Of a stretch of 5,516 nt of DNA, positions 1-5,511 are shown one piece after another. The position numbers and the translations under genes were made by a program. Source of the stretch: Clostridia bacterium (GTDB lineage: Bacteria; Bacillota; Clostridia; Oscillospirales; CAG-272); assembly GCA_017958705.1 (NCBI GenBank), contig JAGDCE010000368.1, positions 1 to 5,516 of the forward strand, written 5' to 3'. Below the pieces are notes generated by a model. The model saw only the letters and a list, made by a program, of their open reading frames with translations, made no database searches and had not been told where the DNA came from. Numbering within the stretch: the first letter of the stretch is position 1; the number at the start of each line of letters is the position of its first letter.

Positions 1-162
1 CGCTCGCAGCTAAATTATCTCACTGCGTTCGATAGCTAAATTGTCCCATAGGGACAGCTAAATTAAATTCGCCTTTTTCAGCTCGGCAAAGCCGAATTTA
101 GCTTGCGAAGCAAATTTAGCTGGGCGAAGCCCAATTTAGCTTGCCGCAAGGCGAATTTAGCT
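1..162. repeat. Array of mini-hairpins separated by the 9-base motif AATTTAGCT, in two opposed orientations
   Basis: The motif occurs as AGCTAAATT at 8-16, 34-42 and 56-64, then as its reverse complement AATTTAGCT at 95-103, 113-121, 133-141 and 154-162. Spacings are 18-26 bases, about 20 in the right half. Most intervals between motifs are small palindromes with different stems: GTCCC-ATA-GGGAC (43-55), CGGC-AAA-GCCG (84-94), TTGC-GAA-GCAA (103-113), TGGGC-GAA-GCCCA (121-133) and GCC-GCAA-GGC (143-152). Stem sequences differ while pairing is kept, which argues for structure rather than simple sequence repetition. A 10-base inverted repeat (64-73 against 150-159) also links the two halves. 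The array probably runs past the left edge. It has no coding potential that I credit. It lies beyond the terminator of the leftward zinc-ribbon gene, so its own transcription is uncertain. I do not recognise a named repeat family. Confidence 0.75.
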
Positions 163-192
163 GCGGTGTACTTCCTTACGAAGCACACCGCA
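162..192. repeat. Long terminal hairpin of the repeat array
   Basis: TGCGGTGT (162-169) pairs with ACACCGCA (185-192). After an A170/C184 mismatch, CTTC (171-174) pairs with GAAG (180-183) around the loop CTTAC. This is about 12 paired bases with one mismatch, clearly longer than the other hairpins in the array. It directly abuts the last AATTTAGCT copy, so it looks like the array's final module. Five T residues follow only after an intervening GC-rich stretch (201-205), so I do not call it a terminator. Confidence 0.6.
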
Positions 193-206
193 AAGCCGCG
201 TTTTTG

Positions 207-256
207 AAGAAAAAAATAAAACACGACAAGCGCCGCCTTCCGGCGGTGCTTGTCGT
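207..256 (-). terminator. Rho-independent terminator of the leftward sigma/zinc-ribbon unit
   Basis: Read on the minus strand, ACGACAAGC (256-248) then a wobble pair and CCGCC/GGCGG form a 15-base-pair stem with a four-base loop (238-241). It is followed by GTTTTATTTTTTTC, a long U tract. It lies about 40 bases beyond the stop of the zinc-ribbon gene. No comparable terminator sits between that gene and the sigma gene upstream, so it probably ends transcription of both. On the plus strand no T tract follows, so it acts leftward only. Confidence 0.9.
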
Positions 257-297
257 CCCCCTCCGCGTCGCTTTCGGTCCGGTTTATACCGTGCTGA

Positions 298-579
298 TTA
301 CTGACGGTTATTTTTCATTTCAGCGAAGCATTCGCTGCAATAAACGGGTCTGCCTTCGGTAGGCTGGAAGCGAAGCTTTGCTTCCTTGCCGCATTTGGAG
401 CAGATAGCGGTGTAAAGCTCTTTCGCCTCACCTGCCGCCGCCTTTCTCTTATCACGGCACGCCTTACATCTCTGGGGCTGATTCTGGAAGCCCTTCTCCG
501 CGTAAAACTCCTGGTCGCGCACGGAGAATATGAACTGCTGGCCACAGTCCTTACAGGTCAGTGTGATGTCCTCGTACAT
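298..579 (-). CDS. Small double zinc-ribbon (CxxC) protein
   Basis: A 93-residue protein with four CxxC knuckles: C9-C12, C38-C41, C60-C63 and C81-C84. The first two make one probable zinc ribbon, with the typical segment around residues 21-33 (RDQEFYAEKGFQN). The last two make a second, ending in RPVYCSECF. This matches the 'probable zinc-binding domain' family (zf-trcl type) common in Clostridia, whose function is unknown; binding of nucleic acid or protein is the usual guess. There is no signal peptide or membrane helix, so it should be cytosolic. The start ATG (577-579) follows an AAAGGA Shine-Dalgarno about ten bases upstream. It lies 72 bases downstream of the SigH-like sigma gene with no terminator between, and a strong terminator follows it, so the two are probably co-transcribed. 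I saw no convincing promoter of its own in 580-651. Confidence 0.88.
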   Translation of the reverse strand: MYEDITLTCKDCGQQFIFSVRDQEFYAEKGFQNQPQRCKACRDKRKAAAGEAKELYTAICSKCGKEAKLRFQPTEGRPVYCSECFAEMKNNRQ

Positions 580-651
580 TGGTTGCTGTTCCTTTCTTTG
601 ATGTTTAAAATCACGCTTTTACAAAGCTTTTGACTTTCGTTTTCAGACGGC

Positions 652-1227
652 TCAGGTACAGAGCAGTTTTTTCAGTTTTTTACGGACTCTCTGCAGAGTG
701 TTGTAAACGGATTTCGGCTCTTTGCCGAGCTGTTCCGATATTTCCGCGGGAGCAAGCCCGTCCGCGTAAAGCATGAAAACCTCGTATTCATAATCCGTCA
801 GACCGGATCTGATGCGCTTTTTCAACGCCTCGCAGTTTTCGGCTGATATCAGTTGGTTGAGCGGCTGTTCCGCGTCGTCCGCCGCCGTCTCGCAGTCAAA
901 GCAATCGTCTATACAGTCGGAGATCATTCTCGAAAGGGACTTTGCAACGCTCTTTTTCACGTAAGAGGTAAGCCTGTTTTTGGTACAGATCTTTGCGTAT
1001 AGGCCGAAGGAAATGTTTTTTTCCGCCTTATAGGAAAGCGCGGAAAAATACAGCGCTATCGCCGCTTCCTGACGGAGATCGTCCTCGCTGAAGTCACACC
1101 CGGGACAAGAGCGGGAAAATTCGGTTACGAGCGACGAAATCATCGGGTCGTACGCTTCGAGCAGACGCCTGAAAGCCTCGTTATCTCCGTATTTCGTCCT
1201 CATGACGTCTTCCTGCAGTATATCCAA
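652..1227 (-). CDS. SigH-like alternative sigma-70 family factor, cysteine-rich
   Basis: RNA polymerase sigma factor with regions 2 and 4 only. Numbering from the upstream ATG at 1275: the family's opening helix and GDNEAF lie near 19-35. Region 2 spans about 40-118, with EDDLRQEAAIALYFSAL and ISFGLYAKICTKNRL. Region 4 spans about 152-205, with LTDYEYEVFMLYADGLAPAEISEQLG as the helix-turn-helix. It resembles sporulation SigH but has only moderate similarity, so I call it a SigH-like paralogue of unknown regulon. I prefer the TTG at 1225-1227 as start, because AAGGAG (1234-1239) lies six bases upstream and the resulting N-terminus (DILQEDVMRTKYGDNEAF) fits the family. The ATG at 1273-1275 (207 residues) has no good ribosome site, and an ATG at 1201-1203 has only AGGA. 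It carries eight cysteines (upstream-ATG numbering), including C57/C60 and C121, C125, C128, which is unusual. A very strong promoter precedes it. Confidence 0.85.
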   Translation of the reverse strand: MDILQEDVMRTKYGDNEAFRRLLEAYDPMISSLVTEFSRSCPGCDFSEDDLRQEAAIALYFSALSYKAEKNISFGLYAKICTKNRLTSYVKKSVAKSLSRMISDCIDDCFDCETAADDAEQPLNQLISAENCEALKKRIRSGLTDYEYEVFMLYADGLAPAEISEQLGKEPKSVYNTLQRVRKKLKKLLCT

Positions 1228-1241
1228 GGGCAACTCCTTCC
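1225..1241 (-). promoter_or_regulatory. Ribosome binding site deciding a TTG start for the sigma gene
   Basis: On the minus strand GGAAGGAG (1241-1234) stands six bases before an in-frame TTG (1227-1225). It is by far the best Shine-Dalgarno near the 5' end of this gene. The promoter's expected transcript would give it a leader of about 65 bases. Starts at ATG 1273-1275 or 1201-1203 remain possible. Confidence 0.55.
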
Positions 1242-1297
1242 GAATCGGCCGATCCGTTGTTCGCGGCAGAAGCATACAATTGCTTTTCTTGATTTAC

Positions 1298-1348
1298 ATT
1301 ATATCCACGTTTTCAAAATTGTCAATAGTTTTTAAAAAATATTTTTCA
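1298..1348 (-). promoter_or_regulatory. Consensus sigma-A promoter with UP-like element for the SigH-like gene
   Basis: Reading leftward, the -35 is TTGACA (1325-1320), the spacer is 16 bases and the -10 is TATAAT (1303-1298); both hexamers are perfect. Directly upstream, 1348-1327 is an A/T tract that fits the published E. coli UP-element consensus at every specified position: AAA, two W, T, W, TTTT, three free bases, AAA. Transcription should start near 1291. AT-rich upstream DNA is common in Firmicutes, so the UP match may be partly chance. Confidence 0.85.
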
Positions 1349-1417
1349 TCTTCTTATGATGTTTTTGTCCGTATGACCTGTTTTTTATAAATTTTCAGTG
1401 TTTTGACACCTTACTTC

Positions 1418-1446
1418 TTGAAAAAAGTCTTTTTGTATGGTATAAT
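1418..1446 (+). promoter_or_regulatory. Sigma-A promoter with extended -10 for the DUF4364 gene
   Basis: TTGAAA (1418-1423), a 17-base spacer and TATAAT (1441-1446). The -10 is preceded by TG one base away (TGGTATAAT), the extended -10 form. The expected start near 1453 leaves a leader of only about 22 bases before the ATG at 1475. It is divergent from the sigma-gene promoter, with roughly 90 bases between the two -35 boxes. Confidence 0.85.
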
Positions 1447-1474
1447 ATAAAAAAACTCAAAGGCAGGTCATCAA

Positions 1475-1996
1475 ATGGCATTGATTCCGCTGACAGATCA
1501 GGGCGACGTGAAGCTTTACATCCTCTGTATCATGCAGAAGGTCGGTTATCCGCTCGATTATTCGTCCGTCAACGACATAGCGCTGTACGACGGCGTCATC
1601 TCTAACATGGACTTCATAGAGGCGTTCGATTCGCTTGAATCGGACGGTCTCGTCGCGCGCGACGAAAACGGGCAGTATTACGTGACCGAGGACGGGAAAT
1701 TCATAGAACAGACGCTTAAAAGCGACCTTGTCGGATATATACACGACAGAGGTCTGCGCGCCGCGGTCCAGTTCGTATCGTTTACCGACGACAAAGTCAA
1801 AAAGGTCGTGAAGACCACGGAGCTTGACGGCGGCCGCGTGCTCCTCGAACTCTCGCTTATAAAGGAAAACGAGGAGCTGATGAAGATCGCTCTCACGCTC
1901 GATACGCAGTATCAGGCGAAGAAGATGGCGATGGCGTTCTCGGAGGATCCGGGGCGCATCTACATGCGGCTGATCATGATGCTCGGCGGTCAGTGA
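1475..1996 (+). CDS. DUF4364 family protein with N-terminal winged helix
   Basis: A 173-residue cytosolic protein that I recognise as DUF4364, a Clostridia-typical family of unknown role. Residues about 10-80 read as a winged helix-turn-helix: DVKLYILCIMQKVGYPLDYSSV, then a recognition-type helix in MDFIEAFDSLESDGLVARDE, then the wing QYYVTEDGKFI. Residues about 80-170 form the family's C-terminal alpha/beta part, with a basic stretch DDKVKKVVK. The ATG at 1475 is supported by a nearby strong promoter, though the ribosome site (AAAGGCAGG) is only moderate. Thirteen bases after its stop the membrane protein gene starts, so the two form an operon. DNA binding is inferred from the fold only. A role as regulator of the neighbouring genes, or of its own operon, is possible but not shown by the sequence. 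Confidence 0.88.
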   Translation: MALIPLTDQGDVKLYILCIMQKVGYPLDYSSVNDIALYDGVISNMDFIEAFDSLESDGLVARDENGQYYVTEDGKFIEQTLKSDLVGYIHDRGLRAAVQFVSFTDDKVKKVVKTTELDGGRVLLELSLIKENEELMKIALTLDTQYQAKKMAMAFSEDPGRIYMRLIMMLGGQ

Positions 1997-2009
1997 CGGA
2001 GGGCGGCGT

Positions 2010-2807
2010 ATGATACTAAGCCGTTCAGCCGTCGCAAGGACGGTCATAACGTTTTTGTTCTTTCTTTTATTCGGGATCGGGGCGTTCGTATTCGCGTACT
2101 TCGTCAGCCGCGACGGTCAGAGCATAAAACCGCCCGTGACGATCGGCGTCATATTCGTCGTGCTTGCCGCGCTCAGCGTTCCGCTCGGGATCTACGCGGA
2201 GGGCAAGGCAAAGCTGTTTTCCGAGGGCACCAGGCTCGTCCGCAGACAGCTTCAGCCGGACAGCTTTATCGCGTCATACAATGAAAAGACCGAGGCGAAG
2301 AACGCGGTCTGCCGTCCGGGATACGATCTGCTCGAGCTGCTCCTCGTATCGTACAGGCTCAAGGGCGACGTGAAGAACGCCAGAAAGACGGTCGAGGCGA
2401 TGAAGGCGCTGCCCGGCAGGTCCGCGCGCGCCAAAGCGCTGATCGCCGAGGCGGAGTTGTGTTACGAGAACGGCGACGTTGAAGAAGGTGACGCGTTGAT
2501 TTCCGGGGCTAAGGATCTGAAGCCCGGCTCGTCGCTGATATACGCGATGGCGGACATCTGTGAGAGGACCGCCAAAGCCCTGGCGACGGGCGATACGCAG
2601 ACCGCGGAGACGTACTATAACGGCGTGCTCAGCGCCCCCGGCATCATGAAAGCGGAGGAAGACGCGGCGCTGTTCGCGCACTGGCAGCTTTTCCGCATCT
2701 GCGACGGCGACGGAAGAGTAGGGGATGCGCTGACGCATCTGAAAGCCTGCGCGACAAGTCCGGGAAAGACGGCAATCAAAGCAAAAGCTTTATCACTGTT
2801 AAGATAA
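2010..2807 (+). CDS. Two-helix membrane protein with TPR-like cytoplasmic region, unknown function
   Basis: A 265-residue protein that I do not assign to a named family. Two hydrophobic helices at about 11-33 and 43-62 form a hairpin anchor with a short polar loop (SRDGQSIKPP). The rest, about 65-265, is soluble and helical. It contains helix pairs with TPR-like spacing, for example LLELLLVSYRLKGDVKNARKTVEAMK at 107-132, AKALIAEAELCYENGDVEEGDALISGA at 141-167, and further pairs to residue 245. The start ATG has a good GGAGG site (1998-2002) seven bases upstream. It is the second gene of an operon with the DUF4364 gene, and a hairpin terminator begins at its stop codon. The arrangement suggests a membrane-anchored scaffold for protein-protein contacts facing the cytoplasm (orientation inferred from the many charged residues after helix 2). 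No catalytic motif is visible. Confidence 0.8.
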   Translation: MILSRSAVARTVITFLFFLLFGIGAFVFAYFVSRDGQSIKPPVTIGVIFVVLAALSVPLGIYAEGKAKLFSEGTRLVRRQLQPDSFIASYNEKTEAKNAVCRPGYDLLELLLVSYRLKGDVKNARKTVEAMKALPGRSARAKALIAEAELCYENGDVEEGDALISGAKDLKPGSSLIYAMADICERTAKALATGDTQTAETYYNGVLSAPGIMKAEEDAALFAHWQLFRICDGDGRVGDALTHLKACATSPGKTAIKAKALSLLR

Positions 2808-2840
2808 ACCGGGGGGGGACCCCGGTTTTCTGATTTTTTT
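2806..2840 (+). terminator. Rho-independent terminator of the DUF4364 operon
   Basis: AAACCGGGG (2806-2814) pairs with CCCCGGTTT (2820-2828) around a GGGGA loop. It is followed by TTCTG and ATTTTTTT (2833-2840). It overlaps the stop codon of the DUF4364-operon membrane gene and reaches the stop of the convergent spoIIP. Read leftward the same hairpin lacks a clean U tract, so it would stop spoIIP transcripts only weakly. Confidence 0.87.
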
Positions 2841-3939
2841 ATCTTCCGGTCATCGTTTTCACGAGCCTGTCGGCGACTATGCGCGCCGCGCGTTTCGCCT
2901 CCGTCATGCTGTTCCCGTCGCAGCCGACCTCGATCAGAAGCGACAGCGGCGTAAAGTACTGGTTGAACGCGCCCTGTTTCACGTTTATCGGTCTCATCAG
3001 CCCGGGATATTCAGCCTCAAGCTCCGTCTGCAGACGGACCGCGAGCGCCATATTATCGCGCCAGTTCTTATTTGCGGACACGAGCCGGTCAGTTCCCACG
3101 ACGAACATCACCTGCGCCGTCGGCTGACCGTTGCAAGCGGTCACCATGCGCGTTTTAGAGCCGTCGGTGAGGTCGACCGAATCCCTGTGGATGTCGAGCA
3201 GGTATTTTATTCCGGGATATTCTTTTATATATTCTTTTATGATGTCCGCGGCGTTCGAATACGCGTTAGAGTACGACCGCGCGTCGACAGGCTCGCGGCA
3301 GTGCAGCGTTTTTATGCCGGCGGCGTTGAGCGCGTCCGCGAAGATCTCGCCTATCGCGATTACGTTTTTCTCCGGATCCGTGGACCGCGGATAACTTCCG
3401 GGCTCGGCGTACAGCGCCCCCTCCTCGGAAAACGCCTCCGTGCCGTGGGTATGTATTATCAGCACCGTGTAACCGTCCGACCGCGCGTCCCCGACGGGCA
3501 GGCTCCGTTCAAGGTATTCGTCCGCGTCTATCATTTTTTTGTCGCCGGCGTCCGATACCCAGACCTTTCCCTCCTCCGGCTCGCGGTAAAGCGATATCGG
3601 GATTATGCCGACCATGCCGTCGGGCACCGATCTGCGGTCGAATACGTAAAGCGTCTGCAAAAGCTCCGCGTCAAGATCACGCGCGTCCTCTTCGGGCGAC
3701 AGCGAAAACGAGCGGCAGCTTTTCACCGCCGCCGCGGGGCGGGCGGCAGGCGCGGAGGACCGGACCTCTTCGGTCCGCGTAACTATTCCGTCCGCCGCCG
3801 TGAGCACGCCTCCGGCGAGCATCGCGGATATCACGGCGACAAAAACGACCGCCCGCAGCGCCGACGCCGCGCGCGCCGCCGCCCTGTACGTTCTGCCGTT
3901 CGCGTCCCTCATTTTTGATAACGATCCGTCAAAGTCCAT
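2839..3939 (-). CDS. spoIIP: Stage II sporulation protein P (SpoIIP), peptidoglycan hydrolase
   Basis: SpoIIP acts with SpoIID and SpoIIM at the sporulation septum. It cuts peptide stems and cross-links of peptidoglycan so the mother-cell membrane can engulf the forespore. Numbering from the chosen start (366 residues): a basic N-terminus, one membrane helix at about 28-49, a variable linker, then the hydrolase domain from about 155. The domain carries IIHTHGTEAF (161-170), LLDIHRDS (247-254) and LLIEVGCDGN (334-343), the conserved segments that hold the metal and catalytic residues of the family. I prefer ATG 3937-3939. AAAGGA lies 12 bases upstream, the sixteen codons before it have low GC in third positions, unlike the rest of the gene, and the putative sigma-E start lies inside that stretch. 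The alternative ATG 3985-3987 would overlap the gpr stop as ATGA and give 382 residues. gpr-spoIIP is also the order in B. subtilis. Confidence 0.93.
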   Translation of the reverse strand: MDFDGSLSKMRDANGRTYRAAARAASALRAVVFVAVISAMLAGGVLTAADGIVTRTEEVRSSAPAARPAAAVKSCRSFSLSPEEDARDLDAELLQTLYVFDRRSVPDGMVGIIPISLYREPEEGKVWVSDAGDKKMIDADEYLERSLPVGDARSDGYTVLIIHTHGTEAFSEEGALYAEPGSYPRSTDPEKNVIAIGEIFADALNAAGIKTLHCREPVDARSYSNAYSNAADIIKEYIKEYPGIKYLLDIHRDSVDLTDGSKTRMVTACNGQPTAQVMFVVGTDRLVSANKNWRDNMALAVRLQTELEAEYPGLMRPINVKQGAFNQYFTPLSLLIEVGCDGNSMTEAKRAARIVADRLVKTMTGR

Positions 3940-3964
3940 TGTTTTATACCGTCCTTTCCGGTAC

Positions 3965-3993
3965 AGTATATGTGACCTTGACCTCATATATAA
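3965..3993 (-). promoter_or_regulatory. Putative sigma-E (mother-cell) promoter for spoIIP
   Basis: On the minus strand CATATACT (3972-3965) resembles the sigma-E -10 (CATACA-T) with one change. Fourteen bases upstream TTATATA (3993-3987) resembles the -35. Transcription would start near 3958, just before the AAAGGA site of the ATG at 3939. It lies across the end of gpr. This fits the known sigma-E control of spoIIP in B. subtilis, but the leader would be very short, so confidence is moderate. Confidence 0.4.
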
Positions 3994-4835
3994 CCCATCT
4001 CGCGATACGGCAGCGACGGATGGCAGACGCGGTTGACGGCGTATCCCGTCATGCGGCCGAGCGCGGCGACTATCGCGTCGCAGTCTTTCGGGCAGACGTA
4101 CATACCGCGCAGCGCCTCAATGCTGCTTTGCGGCGCGCCGTCGGGCAGAAAGATCGCCGCGTCCGCCACGGTGGGCACGCCTATCGCGACCGTCGGCACG
4201 CCGAGCACGGCTGATGAAAGCTCGCCCCTGTCGTTCCCGACGCCGGAGCCCGGCCTGATCCCGGTGTCCGTGATCTGCACGGTAACGCCGAGCGTCCCGA
4301 CGCTTCCGGCGGCGAGCGCGTCTATCACGACGACCGTGTCCGGCTCCACCTCATCGGCCGCGGCGCGGATAAGCGAAACCGCTCCGACGCCGGTCTGGGC
4401 GAGCACGCCGGGAATAACGACCGCGGCATCGCCGAGCGGCGCTCTGTTCCCGACATGATGCGTCGCCACGACGTGGCGGGCGGCGCAGGGACCGACGGCG
4501 TCCGCGGTCACGCGGTCGTTGCCGAGCCCGACGACGAGCACCTTGCCCCTGACGCCGACTGACGCGAGAACGTCCGCCGTAAGATCCGCCGCGCGCTCGA
4601 GCTCGTCCTCACTGCTCTGCCACAGCTTGCCGGTAGACACCGTAACGTAAGTGCCGACGGGCCGCCCGAGCAATGCCGCGCCGTTTTCGTTCGTCACCGT
4701 GACGCGGCTCACCTCGAATCCGCCGCGGGCCCTGCGGTCGAAAAGGATTCCGTCCGGCTCGCCTTTATGCTCCTTCGCATACTGTTTCATGAACCTGTCG
4801 TGCACTTCTTTCGCCATATCGGACCTGAAATACAT
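3984..4835 (-). CDS. gpr: GPR endopeptidase (germination/spore protease)
   Basis: GPR is made in the forespore as a zymogen. It matures late in sporulation and degrades the small acid-soluble spore proteins at germination. This 283-residue copy is shorter than the roughly 370 residues of Bacillus GPR, but the family landmarks are present. They are VLVVGLGNDRVTADAVGP (99-116), VVVIDALAAGS (168-178), TDTGIRPGSGVGNDRGELS (189-207) and GVPTVAIGVPTVADAA (212-227). Asp112 (TADAVGP) and Asp172 (IDALA) correspond to the two catalytic aspartates reported for B. megaterium GPR (127 and 193, from memory). The N-terminus RSDMAKEV matches the zymogen processing region, with a very short propeptide. The ATG at 4835 has a strong AAAGGGG site (4849-4843). 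It is the first gene of the gpr-spoIIP pair and is divergent from the ECF sigma gene. I saw no convincing sigma-F/G promoter. Confidence 0.95.
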   Translation of the reverse strand: MYFRSDMAKEVHDRFMKQYAKEHKGEPDGILFDRRARGGFEVSRVTVTNENGAALLGRPVGTYVTVSTGKLWQSSEDELERAADLTADVLASVGVRGKVLVVGLGNDRVTADAVGPCAARHVVATHHVGNRAPLGDAAVVIPGVLAQTGVGAVSLIRAAADEVEPDTVVVIDALAAGSVGTLGVTVQITDTGIRPGSGVGNDRGELSSAVLGVPTVAIGVPTVADAAIFLPDGAPQSSIEALRGMYVCPKDCDAIVAALGRMTGYAVNRVCHPSLPYREMGYI

Positions 4836-4965
4836 AGAATCACCCCTTTATATTGTTGCCACCGAAGAATAAAAGCAGACGGGGCAAACAATTTTTCGTC
4901 CGCGCGTCATTTTCGCCCGCCTTTTGTCCACTTATATGGTGAAGGCAGGAGAAAGGAGATAACAC

Positions 4966-5511
4966 ATGAACGATGAAAGCATAATAAGCCTGTTTTTCGC
5001 GCGCAGCGAAGACGCGGTCCGCGAAGCTGACGCATCGTACGGCGCAAAGCTGAAACGCGTATCGCTCGGTATAACCGGAGACAGCCGGGACGCCGAGGAA
5101 TGCGTAAACGACGCGTACCTCGCGGTATGGAACAAGATACCGCCGGAGCGGCCGGCAAATCTTTTCGCGTATCTTTGCGAGACCGTGCGCCGCATCTCGC
5201 TCACGAGATACCGCTATAACACGGCGGAAAAACGCAGCAGGAACCGCACGGTGTCGATCGACGACGAGCTTGCCGAGGTCGTCGACGGCACGGACGAGGA
5301 CACGGGCGATCTTCCGGAAATCCTCAACGGATGTCTGTCGGAGCTTGAGGACGGCACGCGTTTCATTTTCATGCGCCGCTATTACTACGCGGACGACATA
5401 CCGACTATCGCGAAAATGACTGGGCTTGGTGGCAACACGATATCCGCACGCCTGATGCGGGCGCGCAGAAAGCTTGCGGAAATACTCAAAGGAAAGGGGT
5501 ATAAGATATGA
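4966..5511 (+). CDS. ECF-type RNA polymerase sigma factor
   Basis: A 181-residue sigma factor with regions 2 and 4 only. The family opening ESIISLFFARSEDAV is at 4-18. Region 2 runs from about 22 to 90, with DAEECVNDAYLAVWNKIPPERPANLFAYLCETVRRISLTRY. A short acidic linker (98-117) follows. Region 4 spans about 122-176, with LSELEDGTRFIFMRRYYYADDIPTIAKMTGLGGNTISARLMRARRKL. This type is very common in Clostridia and is usually paired with a membrane protein encoded just downstream, often an anti-sigma candidate. The ATG at 4966 has a strong AAAGGAG site seven bases upstream. The stop TGA (5509-5511) overlaps the ATG of the next gene as ATGA, indicating translational coupling. No sigma-A-like promoter is evident in 4836-4965; an ECF-type, possibly autoregulated, promoter is an inference. 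Confidence 0.93.
   Translation: MNDESIISLFFARSEDAVREADASYGAKLKRVSLGITGDSRDAEECVNDAYLAVWNKIPPERPANLFAYLCETVRRISLTRYRYNTAEKRSRNRTVSIDDELAEVVDGTDEDTGDLPEILNGCLSELEDGTRFIFMRRYYYADDIPTIAKMTGLGGNTISARLMRARRKLAEILKGKGYKI

Noticed and set aside
1..192. CRISPR array
   Set aside because: The repeated motif is only nine bases, it changes orientation halfway, and the intervals are 9-17 bases and palindromic, unlike spacers. There is no cas gene nearby.
162..205. Plus-strand terminator formed by the long hairpin and TTTTT
   Set aside because: The T run is separated from the hairpin by eight bases, including GCCGCG, and no plus-strand gene ends here within the window.
141..362. Possible small plus-strand gene
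   Set aside because: It runs through the hairpin array, the minus-strand terminator and the end of the zinc-ribbon gene, and has no ribosome site or recognisable domain.
1403..1408. Perfect TTGACA on the plus strand as -35 of the DUF4364 gene
   Set aside because: It is 32 bases from the TATAAT at 1441. TTGAAA at 1418 has the correct 17-base spacing, so the TTGACA is probably incidental or an upstream start with no visible -10.
1457..2047. Minus-strand open frame opposite the DUF4364 gene
   Set aside because: It mirrors a gene with a good promoter and family match. Its composition (rich in R, H, V) is typical of an antisense shadow.
3187..3918. Long plus-strand open frame opposite spoIIP
   Set aside because: The protein is extremely arginine-rich and low in complexity, as expected from reading GC-rich coding DNA on the wrong strand. 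spoIIP on the other strand is clear.
4033..4458. Plus-strand open frame opposite gpr
   Set aside because: The product is Ser/Thr/Pro/Ala-rich with no motifs, and gpr on the opposite strand has all family motifs.
4852..4860. GGCAACAAT on the minus strand as a sigma-F-type -10 for gpr
   Set aside because: It fits the GG-A-A-T pattern, but the -35 is poor and transcription would begin inside the ribosome binding site, so I do not list it as a feature.
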